This document shows positions 13,530 through 24,829 of a stretch of DNA of 64,000 nucleotides, one piece after another. The position numbers and the translations under genes were made by a program. The notes under the pieces were generated by a model, which ran no database searches, was not told the DNA's origin, and was given only the letters and a program-made list of their open reading frames with translations. Origin of the DNA: Candidozyma auris (Eukaryota; Ascomycota; Pichiomycetes; Serinales; Metschnikowiaceae). Position 1 is the first letter of the stretch, and every line of letters starts with the position of its first letter. The stretch spans positions 1,054,001 through 1,118,000 of the forward strand of contig NC_072813.1 of NCBI RefSeq assembly GCF_003013715.1, read 5' to 3'.

Positions 13530-14444
13530 ATGTGCTCCAAGCAATGTGCTGGAATTGCAAAGACTGGCTTACAATGTAAGATCATGGTAAAAAACGGCGA
13601 GTTCTGCCACCATCATATGACGCAGGCAAACGGTGCTAAGAGGAGCCATAAGCCTCTACCGAGAATCCAGTTACCAGCGAAGACGACGAAGCCAAAAATT
13701 GCTGCTTCACCAACGAGAATCGTGGTGACACTGGCCTCCCCAACAATTCCACAAAGTAAACCACCGCTGCCTTCGAAGCTGGGCTACAGGTCGCCTGGAA
13801 GACCTGCAAAGCCGAAGGAAGACTTTGGCAAAAAAGCTGGCTTCATATACTTATACACATTGGCATCACTCATGCAAAAGGATGGCGGAAAGTTTTTTAA
13901 GACGAGGAATCTCGAACCTACAAGAAAAAATGAATGGGTGGACTTCTCCCCAAAGAGGCTGGACTACATGTTTGTGAAAGTAGGCATGACTACCAAGACG
14001 GTGGATCTAAGGCTACTGCAGTGGGAAAAACAGTGTAATCATAAACTTGTGTGCTTGCATCCAGGTTATGAGGGCCAAGAGCAGTCCTTGGTTGAAAAGC
14101 TAAAACGACTCAGCATAACCAGAAGGCGTTATGATAAACATTCGTATAGCACATTCCAGGTGTCAGACAAGGGATTCTACGCAGCAAGGAATGTATGGCT
14201 GGCTGAACAAGAAATTCATGCTTTGCTAAAAAAACGGTATGGGGGTGGACCAGTCTATTGTCAGGGTTGTGTTGAGTCTGCTCACGAAGGAAAACTGCAT
14301 CGCTTTCTGCAGTTCTTTAGACGTAAAGAGGACCTTCTGAGTGCCAACTACAAAGTGCACGTAGAATGGTTCCCCATTCCAAAGAAAGAGTTGCGGGAGG
14401 TGTTCAGGATCGTAGATTCTGTTTGTATGCGCTACACCGCATGA
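13530..14444 (+). CDS. Zinc-motif plus T5orf172 (GIY-YIG-like) domain protein
   Basis: 304 residues from the ATG at 13530. The frame is open back to 13356 but without an ATG. Residues 1-30 contain a Cys/His cluster (CSKQC, then QCKIMVKNGEFCHHH) resembling the small zinc motifs that accompany GIY-YIG proteins. A basic, Pro-rich linker follows. From about residue 105 the T5orf172/DUF1766 domain begins with GFIYLYTL, then YMFVKVGMTTKTVDLRLLQW, the strand pattern of the GIY-YIG nuclease superfamily. Fungal members are mostly uncharacterised; a DNA-binding or nuclease role is inference. It is convergent with SUB2, 90 bp apart. Confidence 0.72.
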   Translation: MCSKQCAGIAKTGLQCKIMVKNGEFCHHHMTQANGAKRSHKPLPRIQLPAKTTKPKIAASPTRIVVTLASPTIPQSKPPLPSKLGYRSPGRPAKPKEDFGKKAGFIYLYTLASLMQKDGGKFFKTRNLEPTRKNEWVDFSPKRLDYMFVKVGMTTKTVDLRLLQWEKQCNHKLVCLHPGYEGQEQSLVEKLKRLSITRRRYDKHSYSTFQVSDKGFYAARNVWLAEQEIHALLKKRYGGGPVYCQGCVESAHEGKLHRFLQFFRRKEDLLSANYKVHVEWFPIPKKELREVFRIVDSVCMRYTA

Positions 14445-14534
14445 AAACCAATTGACTTATACATTTTTTTGTTCGAGCTAGCTATAGATAGTACACAAGT
14501 TACATTTGCTTTGACGGCAGATTTAAGCACACGG

Positions 14535-16087
14535 TTAAGTGTTCATGTAGGTAGATGGGTCGACACCCTCCTCAGGGAACTCAGAGATCTTGACATCGAA
14601 TCTAGACTGAATCTTTTCCAAGACTTCCTCATCCTCCTTACTAGAAATGAAAGAGACAGCCAAACCCTTGGTACCGAATCTACCAGCTCTACCGACTCTG
14701 TGCAAGTATTGGTCAGCCTCGCTTGGCAAATCGTAGTTGATGGCCAAATTGATCCTTTCGATATCAATACCTCTTCCGAAAACATCGGTAGAGACACAGA
14801 TACGCTTGTTGAACTCCTTAAAAGATTTGTATCTGGCGATTCTCTCCTCCTGCTTCATACCAGAGTGGACGGCGATGGATGGGAAGTTGCAGGCACATAA
14901 CAACTTGTTCAACTCATTGGCTCTTTGGGTGGATCTGACGAAAATGATGACTTGGTTGAACTCCAAAGAGTCCAACAAGTCAGACAACTTTTTGTTCTTT
15001 TCCTTTTCGTCTAACTTGATGTAGTACTGCTGCAAACCGTGCAAGGTCAACTTAGCCTCATCATCAACGTAGATTTCCAATGGGCTCTGCATGAACTTCT
15101 TACACACGGGACGGATGTCCTGAGACAAAGTAGCAGAGAACATCATGACCTGCTTCTGGTGGGGAGTGTTTCTGAAGATGTCTTGAACGTCTCTTCTCAT
15201 GTCCAAGGACTCCAAGACCTTGTCACACTCATCGATCACGAAGGACTTGATGTTGTTCAAACGAATACCCTTCTCCTCGACAAGAGCGTGCAATCTACCT
15301 GGAGTAGCCACAACAATGTGAGGACAAGTGTCCTTGTTCTTCAACTTTTCCACGTCTCTGGCCATTGGAGTACCACCGTAGAAGACTTCGGTCTTGACAT
15401 CAGGCATGTACTTCGAGAAACGAGCGTACTCGTTACGGATCTGGTAGGCCAACTCCCTGGTGTGACAAATGACCAAAGTGGAGATCTCACCTGGGACGGG
15501 GTCTAACTGCTGCAAAGTCGACAAGACGAACACGGCAGTCTTACCCAAACCAGACTTAGCCTGGCACAAAACATCAGTTCCCAAGATGGACTGGGGGATG
15601 CAAACCTGCTGAACTAGAAATGTTAGTTATGAAGTGAATATGTGACACGGTTCAACCGCGCCGCTGATGAAGAAGCCATCAGGGGAGATTAAGTAAATGG
15701 AATCGACCCAATGGATGGAATTTATTAGTGAGCCGCAAATTCCCAATGCAGTGGATTGCTGCCAGCAGCAACAAAATTAAAAGATGCAATAAATAGATTG
15801 ATGAAACTCATCGTGTCTGTCTCGACCCTGGCTTCTTCTCAGCTCGCTATTTGATGATACGAACCTTCAGAGGGGTGCTCGAAACCACAGTCACCAATGG
15901 CTCTCAACAACTCAGGCTTCAAAAGAAAGTCTCTGAAACCAGTGGCGTGAATACCAACGTAGGAGCCCTTTTTGTCGGCGCTCTTGTTGTTGGAGGCGTC
16001 ACCGTCAGTGGTAGTAGTAGATGGCTGAACGGCGATCTCCTCGGAGTCGGAGTAGTCCAACAATTCTTCCTGGCCCTCGTGAGACAT
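14535..16087 (-). CDS. SUB2: DEAD-box RNA helicase Sub2 (TREX mRNA export), spliced
   Basis: CDS is complement(join(14535..15613, 15865..16087)), 433 residues. Sub2 loads on nascent mRNA in the TREX complex and also acts in spliceosome assembly. Exon 1 encodes [17 protein letters not shown] up to GFEHPSE. Exon 2 continues [26 protein letters not shown] (Walker A) and contains [10 protein letters not shown] (the DECD box), SATLSQ, and [13 protein letters not shown] near the end. The split Val codon restores a well-conserved sequence across the junction. The start is set by identity to the family N-terminus. It is divergent from the mitochondrial protein gene at 16306. Confidence 0.96.
15614..15864 (-). 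other. SUB2: SUB2 intron (251 nt) with non-consensus donor
   Basis: On the gene strand the donor reads GTTCGT rather than GTATGT, the branch sequence is TAACTAAC (about 15622-15629) and the acceptor is CTAG ending at 15614. No other in-frame junction gives the conserved HPSEVQQ sequence. Confidence 0.85.
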
Positions 16088-16305
16088 TGTGTTTGATGTG
16101 ATTTTTAAGGATAGATGTGATACACTTAAGAAAGCACTATGGAGATTTGTTGAAGGTGAGGTTTTTTTTCTATCGAGCGAATGGCAATGTCGTGCGCAAA
16201 CCACTACTCCACGAAGTTGCAACCAGCAGCGAAAGATAGCACCAAAGACGGCCCTATCTAAACCATATACACAAAGCTTTTCCACATACTAATAATCCTC
16301 ATATA

Positions 16306-16737
16306 ATGCTTGCTAGACTTTCTCGTTTTGCACTTACCAGATCGGTTGCAGCACGCCCATCTATGGCGCTGAGATCACCACTCCTCAGAGCTGCTGCTCA
16401 AAGTCCAGTCAGCAAGCCTCAGTTTGTATTCGCCAGATTTGCATCTTCGCCAAATGAGAACGATCTTCCAGACGAGGATATTTTAAAAGTGCAAGATGTG
16501 GTTAGCAAAGTGCAACAGCACCCCCACATTCGGGAACTCTTGAACGAATTCCAGGATATCATCGTGAAGAAGGGTTTCAACCCAAATGAGCAACCTTCAT
16601 TCACACAAGTTATGAGGCTTTTTGCCGACAAGGAAGTGAGGCAATTAATCTCGAAGTTGAAGGATGCGTTTGACGAGGCTGGCATCAAGGTATCACCAGA
16701 AGACATGAGTCTGTTCATGAAGATGTTCAAGAAATAA
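16306..16737 (+). CDS. Small mitochondrial-type protein, unknown function
   Basis: 143 residues, ATG at 16306. Residues 1-45 are rich in Arg, Ala, Ser and Leu with no acidic residue, a strong mitochondrial targeting sequence likely cleaved near FARFASS. The mature part is mostly helical and charged, with IRELLNEFQDIIVKKGF in the middle and SPEDMSLFMKMFKK at the end. I do not recognise the family. It shares a 218 bp divergent promoter with SUB2. Confidence 0.75.
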   Translation: MLARLSRFALTRSVAARPSMALRSPLLRAAAQSPVSKPQFVFARFASSPNENDLPDEDILKVQDVVSKVQQHPHIRELLNEFQDIIVKKGFNPNEQPSFTQVMRLFADKEVRQLISKLKDAFDEAGIKVSPEDMSLFMKMFKK

Positions 16738-16832
16738 TGAGCACAACGCTCCTTCTTTAAAGCTCTTCTTATGTATATAACACCATCAGCATTGAGTCTA
16801 AAGTAGAATCATATATACGACTTTTAGAAGTT

Positions 16833-17663
16833 CTACTTTTTTGCAAAAGAGGCCGAGATGATAGCAGCCTCTTCCACGGCTCTGGCAATGGCACCTCTCA
16901 CTCCAGCATCTTCTAACTTCAACAACCCACCAATGGTGGTGCCTCCAGGAGTACAGACCTTACTTTTCAATACAGCAGGGTGCTCACCGGTTTCAAGAGC
17001 CATTTTGGCAGTTCCTTCCATCACCTTGGCAGCCGCGGTTCTGGCAACATCGTGGGTGAGGCCCATTCTTACACCTCCATCATACAAGGCCTCCATCATG
17101 AGCAAGCACATTGCCGGACCCGAGCCGACGAGAGCTGTGGCAGCGTCCATGTTCTTCTCTGGAATTTCTTGGGCAGCACCCACACAGCTAGCAAAGTCCA
17201 CAACGAACTGTCTGTACTCGCTAGCCAGCTCAGATAGAGCTACGGTGGCCATCCCAGCGCCGAATTGAGCAGGCGTGTTGGTCATGACTCGGGCAATTTT
17301 GTCAGAAAAGATGCTCAAGTTGTCAATGGTGACGCCAGCTAAAAGAGAGATCACCAATGGGTTGTGAGCAAGACTATCCCTCACTTCTTCATGCACAGAC
17401 TCAAAGTGGAAGGGTTTACAGCCCAAGAGAACCACGTCAGCCTCTTTGATGGCAGCCTTCTTTCTGTCAACATCAGTCACCACCTCCACGTAGTCCTTCT
17501 GAAACTGCTTCTTCAACCTCTCGTGCGAGTTGGCCAGCTTCGAGCACAAGATCACTCTCTTAGGGAACGGTTTCATATTTGACTCTGTCACAGCAGCAGT
17601 CACTGCAGTGCCCATGACACCAGCGCCTAGCACCACCAAGGAGTACCCATCATTAATTGCCAT
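16833..17663 (-). CDS. PRO3: Pyrroline-5-carboxylate reductase
   Basis: 276 residues. It reduces pyrroline-5-carboxylate to proline with NAD(P)H, the last step of proline synthesis. Residues 8-20 hold the nucleotide-binding fold VVLGAGVMGTAV; other family signatures are VLLGCKPF, ISLLAGVTI, RVMTNTPAQFGAGM, LVGSGPA and, near the C-terminus, KVCTPGGTTIGGL. The length is as usual for the family. Its substrate is also the product of CAR2, about 12 kb to the left. Confidence 0.96.
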   Translation of the reverse strand: MAINDGYSLVVLGAGVMGTAVTAAVTESNMKPFPKRVILCSKLANSHERLKKQFQKDYVEVVTDVDRKKAAIKEADVVLLGCKPFHFESVHEEVRDSLAHNPLVISLLAGVTIDNLSIFSDKIARVMTNTPAQFGAGMATVALSELASEYRQFVVDFASCVGAAQEIPEKNMDAATALVGSGPAMCLLMMEALYDGGVRMGLTHDVARTAAAKVMEGTAKMALETGEHPAVLKSKVCTPGGTTIGGLLKLEDAGVRGAIARAVEEAAIISASFAKK

Positions 17664-18332
17664 TGGGAAAGGAAGAGTAGCTTTGGAGACTGAGATCTCC
17701 GATAGTGAAGAAAGTGTAGTGTATAAGAATGCCGCGAAACGTGGAGGTGGGTATGCAGAAGAAGCCTAAGGGAAAGAGGAGGCGAACTGGATGCCGAAGG
17801 AGACGATTGAATCGTGAAAGGTGTTTCTGAGAGGGAGGGATATCATAAATTTGAGAAATCTTCACCAATTTTGCACGATTTCTCAGAAGTCTCTCAAGCG
17901 TCTCTTTACATCTACGTGGGTTAGATGCCCGTCTTGTATACACTCCCATGGCCAAAGTGCCCAGAGTGCTTGACCAGATACCGGGACATTTGAAGAGCAT
18001 CATTCTGCCATATATCGCCATATAATACCCAGTGGCTTTCTTAATACAGTTCAAACAAGGTCACTTCCATATTTCGACTCACTCAATAGCAACTTTTTTT
18101 TTGCCCAGCTCTCCTGCGAGGTGACGCAAAAAAGTAATCTGCCTTCTGAAAAAGGCAAGTCTGTTCTTAACGAAGCACTTGAAGTCGATTCTACCAAGTA
18201 CGCCTGGACGGGCTATTTTGTGAAGAAAATACTATCAAAATAAAAGTTAGCGCCTGAGTTTTATAACGAGCCACTTTGAACTAAAATTTTTGAAGATTTT
18301 TCATCGATTTGACCCTAGTCGCCCACTGGAAA
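17664..18332. other. Divergent promoter of PRO3 and JHD2
   Basis: About 670 bp. A 133-codon minus-strand frame (17653-18054) overlaps the PRO3 start and has no recognisable features; I treat it as chance. No copy of the dispersed motif is present. Confidence 0.5.
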
Positions 18333-20849
18333 ATGGCCTTCGATAAATCCCTTCTAAAACCTTGCCCCGTGCTTACTCCTGATGAAGGACAATTTCAGGA
18401 TCCTATTCAGTATTTGTCAAGTCCAGAAGTGAAAGCTCTCGGCGAAAAATATGGCTTACTTAAAATTGTGCCTCCTCAGGGCTGGAGACCTCCGTTTTCC
18501 CTATCGCCAAATTTCACCTTCCATACACGTATCCAAAAGCTTAGCGATTTGGGAATCACCACTAGAAGTAGGAAATTTTTCACCGATAACATAAACAGGT
18601 TCTATAAGATGTCAAGGCGCCCGGAGGTGAAGCAGTGGTTCAGAGCGGGCGATAAGAAAGTTTACTACTACGATCTTTACTTGGCCATGCGGAATCGATT
18701 TGGCGATAGTCCTGATATCGATAATATTTCTGGCTACGAACTTGCAAAGCTAAACCTTGCCTTTGGTGTTTCGTCGCAATCAAGGCTTCTACTTGATGAA
18801 TGGGCTCATAAGATCAAATTCTACGCAGCATACCTCTCGAACAATCTGGACAGCTATGATTTCCCCGAAAGTGATCCAGAAGACGAGGGCGGCGCATGTT
18901 TGATTTGTCGTAAGAACCATTCTCCCACACTGACGTTGTTGTGTGATCATTGCAACAACCCGTATCATATGAGATGTCTCCAGCCTCCCTTAGAAGAAAT
19001 CCCAGAAGGCGCGTGGTATTGTAACAGGTGCCTTGTCGGCAACGGAGCCTATGGCTTTGAAGAAAGGCCCGAAATCAGATACAGCATTTGGGATTTCGTT
19101 GAGCAGTGTAAGCAGTTCGAAAGCGAATTCATTTCCCAATATCTGAAAGATGGCAAGCCGTTGACTCTAGATGACATCGAGCGTATTTTCTGGAGTTTGG
19201 TGGAGACGGAAAACTCCGACATCAAAGTGAAGTATGGAGCTGATATTCACAACCTCAAGCCTGGCGAAATAAGTGGCTTTCCCACAACAGATGTACCACG
19301 GTCTCCTTATGACCCTCAAGCAGATTCCTCAAGATATATAAATCATCCATGGAATCTCACTAAGCTACCTTTTGCCAAGGGCTCGTTGCTCAACTACATC
19401 AACTCCAGTATCTCAGGAATGACAGTCCCTTGGATATATGTTGGTTCTCTTCTTTCAACCTTTTGCTGGCATGTTGAGGATCACTACACGCTCTCAGCTA
19501 ATTACTGTCATTTTGGAAATGTAAAGAAATGGTATGGATTTCCTAGCAGTCATGCAGATGCTTTTGAGCAAATCATGAGGAAATCTGCACCTGATCTTTT
19601 TCAAAGACAACCAGATTTGCTCCACCAATTAGTTACCTTGATCTCTCCAAGCGAACTAGCGGAAAAAGGCATACCCTGTGTTTACGCTGATCAGGGCCCG
19701 AATGAATTTGTTGTGACATTTCCCAGAGTATATCATGCTGGTTTCAATAGTGGTTTCAATTTCAATGAGGCCGTAAACTTTACAATGGATTCTTGGATTG
19801 AATTGGGTCAGAAATCTATTCAGGACTACAGGTCGATCAAGAAAGAGAACGTGTTTGATCATTGTCAATTGGTAGAGAACATCTTGCACAAGTTCATCAA
19901 GGGTGATCCAGAAGTCACAAAGGATCGTATCAAGCTCGTAGAGCTGAGCATTCGATACTACGAGAAGATTCTTCTGAGAAACATGAAAATCGTTGAGGAT
20001 CTCGACAGGGAAAGGTTCGACTACGCTTCACCTCAACAAAATACCCAGTATGCCACTCCGCGCACACCTGGTCAGGAAAAGAAGTCTAGTCGAATAGCAA
20101 ACGTTGATGACGACGACGATGTTTTGTGTGATGTTTGTCGCACGTACGTCTCTTTCCAATACTGCAATATCAACAATCAAGCACATCGCTTTGGGAAGTG
20201 GTATGGCGGTAGAAGAAAGAAGGATAGTACTGGCATGGATGTCAAAAATCTACTCACACCAGAGTCGTCTCCCAACAAGCCTGCTCTCGTGGAAGGTGTA
20301 GAGAAAGCCGACTTTGTTGCCTCCACATACGCCGCAGGCAAGCTTGGAGAATTACAAGAAAGGGCCACGACAAACGATGAGTTCGATGAGCTAATCAGAA
20401 ATGCAAAGAGGAAGGCTAGAGAAGAAGAGCAGGCTGCGTCAAACGGAAACAAGAGAAGAAGGCATTCATCAAGAATCCAACAGAAGAGTCAACTGCCTGA
20501 GCTGTACAAAGAGCCAAGCGAAACACCAGAGCCACAAAGCGAAACGTCAACATCAATTGAGAGTAAATCAAATATGAGCCAAATGAAAAAAGTGCAGCAC
20601 AACTCGCTTTTTCGCCAACTCAATCGCCTTGATAATGTCAAGCTCTGTCTCGAGTGTTGCGTGCAAGTTTGTGGAGAGCATGGGAAGAAAGCACCTCGAG
20701 GCTCGTTTGTAATATTCGAGAAATCCTTTGAAGATATGGAGAAGACGTTGGTGGCGGCGAAGCAGAGATATTATCAAGTGAAAGTTGAGGATAATAACGT
20801 CGCCAATGTCAATGCAGTGGAGTCAACAGTCAAGACAGAAGTGGTATAA
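18333..20849 (+). CDS. JHD2: JmjC histone H3K4 demethylase, Jhd2/KDM5 type
   Basis: 838 residues from the ATG at 18333; the open frame extends 8 codons upstream only from a TTG. It removes methyl groups from histone H3 Lys4 in the nucleus. The order is KDM5-like: JmjN near residues 10-55 (CPVLTPDEGQFQDPIQYL), a PHD finger at about 188-235 (CLICRKNH, LLCDHCNNPYHMRCL, WYCNRC), and the JmjC domain at about 350-520. Metal ligands are visible in CWHVEDH (His and Glu near 379-381) and YHAGFNSGFN (His near 468). The Cys-rich C-terminal region looks like a reduced C5HC2 finger. The basic stretch near residue 710 (NKRRRHSSR) may be a nuclear signal. Confidence 0.93.
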   Translation: MAFDKSLLKPCPVLTPDEGQFQDPIQYLSSPEVKALGEKYGLLKIVPPQGWRPPFSLSPNFTFHTRIQKLSDLGITTRSRKFFTDNINRFYKMSRRPEVKQWFRAGDKKVYYYDLYLAMRNRFGDSPDIDNISGYELAKLNLAFGVSSQSRLLLDEWAHKIKFYAAYLSNNLDSYDFPESDPEDEGGACLICRKNHSPTLTLLCDHCNNPYHMRCLQPPLEEIPEGAWYCNRCLVGNGAYGFEERPEIRYSIWDFVEQCKQFESEFISQYLKDGKPLTLDDIERIFWSLVETENSDIKVKYGADIHNLKPGEISGFPTTDVPRSPYDPQADSSRYINHPWNLTKLPFAKGSLLNYINSSISGMTVPWIYVGSLLSTFCWHVEDHYTLSANYCHFGNVKKWYGFPSSHADAFEQIMRKSAPDLFQRQPDLLHQLVTLISPSELAEKGIPCVYADQGPNEFVVTFPRVYHAGFNSGFNFNEAVNFTMDSWIELGQKSIQDYRSIKKENVFDHCQLVENILHKFIKGDPEVTKDRIKLVELSIRYYEKILLRNMKIVEDLDRERFDYASPQQNTQYATPRTPGQEKKSSRIANVDDDDDVLCDVCRTYVSFQYCNINNQAHRFGKWYGGRRKKDSTGMDVKNLLTPESSPNKPALVEGVEKADFVASTYAAGKLGELQERATTNDEFDELIRNAKRKAREEEQAASNGNKRRRHSSRIQQKSQLPELYKEPSETPEPQSETSTSIESKSNMSQMKKVQHNSLFRQLNRLDNVKLCLECCVQVCGEHGKKAPRGSFVIFEKSFEDMEKTLVAAKQRYYQVKVEDNNVANVNAVESTVKTEVV

Positions 20850-21266
20850 GAAGAATATAATAACGACCAGAAAACACGATGAATGACCAGATGGTGGGAA
20901 CTACGAAGAAATGGCTGGATACGAATGTCAAGAGAGCTAATGAATAAAGAAACGAAATCCAACTTGTAGTTTGAAAATTGTAGAGCTGAAGAAACATGTT
21001 CAAGATACTAAACTAAAAGATGTTACTTTTATCAGTCGTCTAAGACTTCACTCGTGTAGGACCATGGCTTTCCATAAATTGTGTACCATTTGGATGGTAG
21101 ATGTGGACCTTTTGCGTTATACTAATGCACTAGGAAATTTCGCAACCAAACTTGCAGGCACTGCTAAACAAAAAGAGCTCAACAGGAAGTAGGAAACTCG
21201 AGAAAAAAAAAAAAAAAAAAAAACTAAAAAAAGGAAGGCTTCGATCAATTACTTCGAAAACCTTTC

Positions 21267-21276
21267 TGGCTGCAAA
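21267..21276 (-). promoter_or_regulatory. Dispersed intergenic motif TTYGCAGCCA, copy 5
   Basis: Exact TTTGCAGCCA on the minus strand, about 510 bp before the ATP2 start. Confidence 0.5.
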
Positions 21277-21562
21277 GATTTTATCTCTTTTTGCTTCCAA
21301 TGACTGCGGTGTTCACCTGTTCTCTTGAAGGTGGGAGGTTCCACGAGTTTCCGGGGCCTGTCTACACTAATTTGACTGCGAAATCTCGTACAGCGAGATT
21401 GTGGAAGGCAGCATTGAATTTGCGTTGAAGGGGCATAAAAAAATACCAGAAAAAAATAGTACCGCCATAATCACCCTCAAATAACTAGAAAATAGCCTCC
21501 AATTCAGTCAATTGCTGGTGCCTCTGCCGCTCCAACACTCCTTCTTACTCCAGGACCAGCGC

Positions 21563-21569
21563 CGGGTAA
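21563..21569 (-). promoter_or_regulatory. ATP2: Reb1-like site in the ATP2 promoter
   Basis: CGGGTAA, the reverse complement of TTACCCG bound by Reb1 in S. cerevisiae, about 215 bp upstream of ATP2. Whether Reb1 has this role in this species is not known from the sequence. Confidence 0.35.
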
Positions 21570-21580
21570 CCACCACCTGC

Positions 21581-21585
21581 CCAAT
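21581..21585 (+). promoter_or_regulatory. ATP2: CCAAT box (Hap complex) upstream of ATP2
   Basis: CCAAT about 200 bp upstream of the ATG; a second, inverted copy (ATTGG) is at 21627-21631. CCAAT boxes bound by the Hap2/3/4/5 complex are typical of respiratory genes. Confidence 0.5.
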
Positions 21586-21626
21586 GAAAAAGTGCTTCGC
21601 GCCCGGCACCGCAGCGCCCAGTTCTC

Positions 21627-21631
21627 ATTGG
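21627..21631 (-). promoter_or_regulatory. ATP2: Second CCAAT box upstream of ATP2
   Basis: Inverted CCAAT about 150 bp before the start codon, 41 bases from the first box. Confidence 0.45.
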
Positions 21632-21782
21632 CCAGCGCCCATACAACCATGTCCGCCGACCGGTATGGAGCGCTTGTGGTGAGCGAGGATGCGAAAAAAC
21701 CATATAACTGCCAACGTTAGGACTTCCTTTTTTCTTTCTCTCTAGCGTGAAACATCTGAATCAAGGTTTACTCCTATCCACG

Positions 21783-24010
<2,228 letters not shown>

Positions 24011-24133
24011 GCGTTGTGATTGCATAAATATGACGCCACGTACCTAAACGAAAATAACTTTATAACGTTCACTAGATGTACGGAAAAGATATTCATTTGC
24101 ACTAACCTGGTTGTAGCAATGTAATCGAAATTT

Positions 24134-24781
24134 TTATACAAGTACCTTCTTTGTCTTGGCGGCCTTCTTCTTCTTTGGCTTGCCAACCTTATATTTCCTC
24201 CACAGCTCCACTCGAGAGTCTCTATCCTCTTCCCAACGCGCTTCCCATTTCTTTCGTAGTTCTCTATCCTTTGCAGCGTTCTTCACTTCTTCGCTTCTGT
24301 GCACGTCTTCTCTCTGCTGATATAGCCTCTCCACTTCCATTGCCTTCGCCTGGTGTTCTAGTGTTTGTGCTACCTTCTCTCTTATCACGATATTCTGTCG
24401 ACTGTTAAAGTCCTCCACAACATCCACATCGAGATTATTGGCAATTGTCTCGTAGATCTCCTGTAGAGCATTTCTTTCCAGCGCTTTCTTCTTTCCTTCC
24501 TCACTGTCGTCAGAATTGTCAGCGGAAAGCACCAGCTCCGCCTTTTTTAGCAAGTCAAACGCTTTAGGCGCATCTTCATGTTTAGTCTTATCCGGATGTA
24601 TCAATAACGACTTCTTCCTGTACCACTTTGTCACTCTACTTTGTAGAGAGCTGCGGTCGAAGAGGGGATTTATCTCAAGTATAGCGAAATAGTCGCCAGC
24701 AGCACAATTGAGGATTCGTTGAACTTCGGCCTCCCGTGCTGCTTCCAGCTCCTGTGCTCGAAGTACGTCCTCTAGAGCCAT
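24134..24781 (-). CDS. J-domain protein, DNAJC8/Spf31-like
   Basis: 215 residues. The J domain spans about residues 28-95 (DYFAILEINPLFDRSSLQSRV, then LLIHPDKTKHEDAPKAF, with the HPD that stimulates Hsp70). A long charged helical region follows, rich in Glu and Arg, and the protein ends in a Lys cluster (GKPKKKKAAKTKK) like a nuclear signal. This arrangement matches DNAJC8-type proteins linked to spliceosomes. A splicing role is inference from that resemblance. It shares a promoter of about 50 bp with the TatD gene. Confidence 0.75.
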   Translation of the reverse strand: MALEDVLRAQELEAAREAEVQRILNCAAGDYFAILEINPLFDRSSLQSRVTKWYRKKSLLIHPDKTKHEDAPKAFDLLKKAELVLSADNSDDSEEGKKKALERNALQEIYETIANNLDVDVVEDFNSRQNIVIREKVAQTLEHQAKAMEVERLYQQREDVHRSEEVKNAAKDRELRKKWEARWEEDRDSRVELWRKYKVGKPKKKKAAKTKKVLV

Positions 24782-24829
24782 GGTGCAAGTGTTGTTTGAG
24801 TGTTTTTAGAGTATGATTAAGTAGTAGTG

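Larger units (their letters stand above)
20850..21782. other. JHD2 to ATP2 intergenic region
   Basis: About 930 bp with no gene. It contains a run of about 20 A at 21205-21224, one dispersed motif at 21267, and the ATP2 promoter elements at 21563-21631. Confidence 0.6.

Noticed and set aside
17653..18054. 133-codon minus-strand frame overlapping the PRO3 start
   Set aside because: No domain or family resemblance and it covers the PRO3 promoter; chance ORF.
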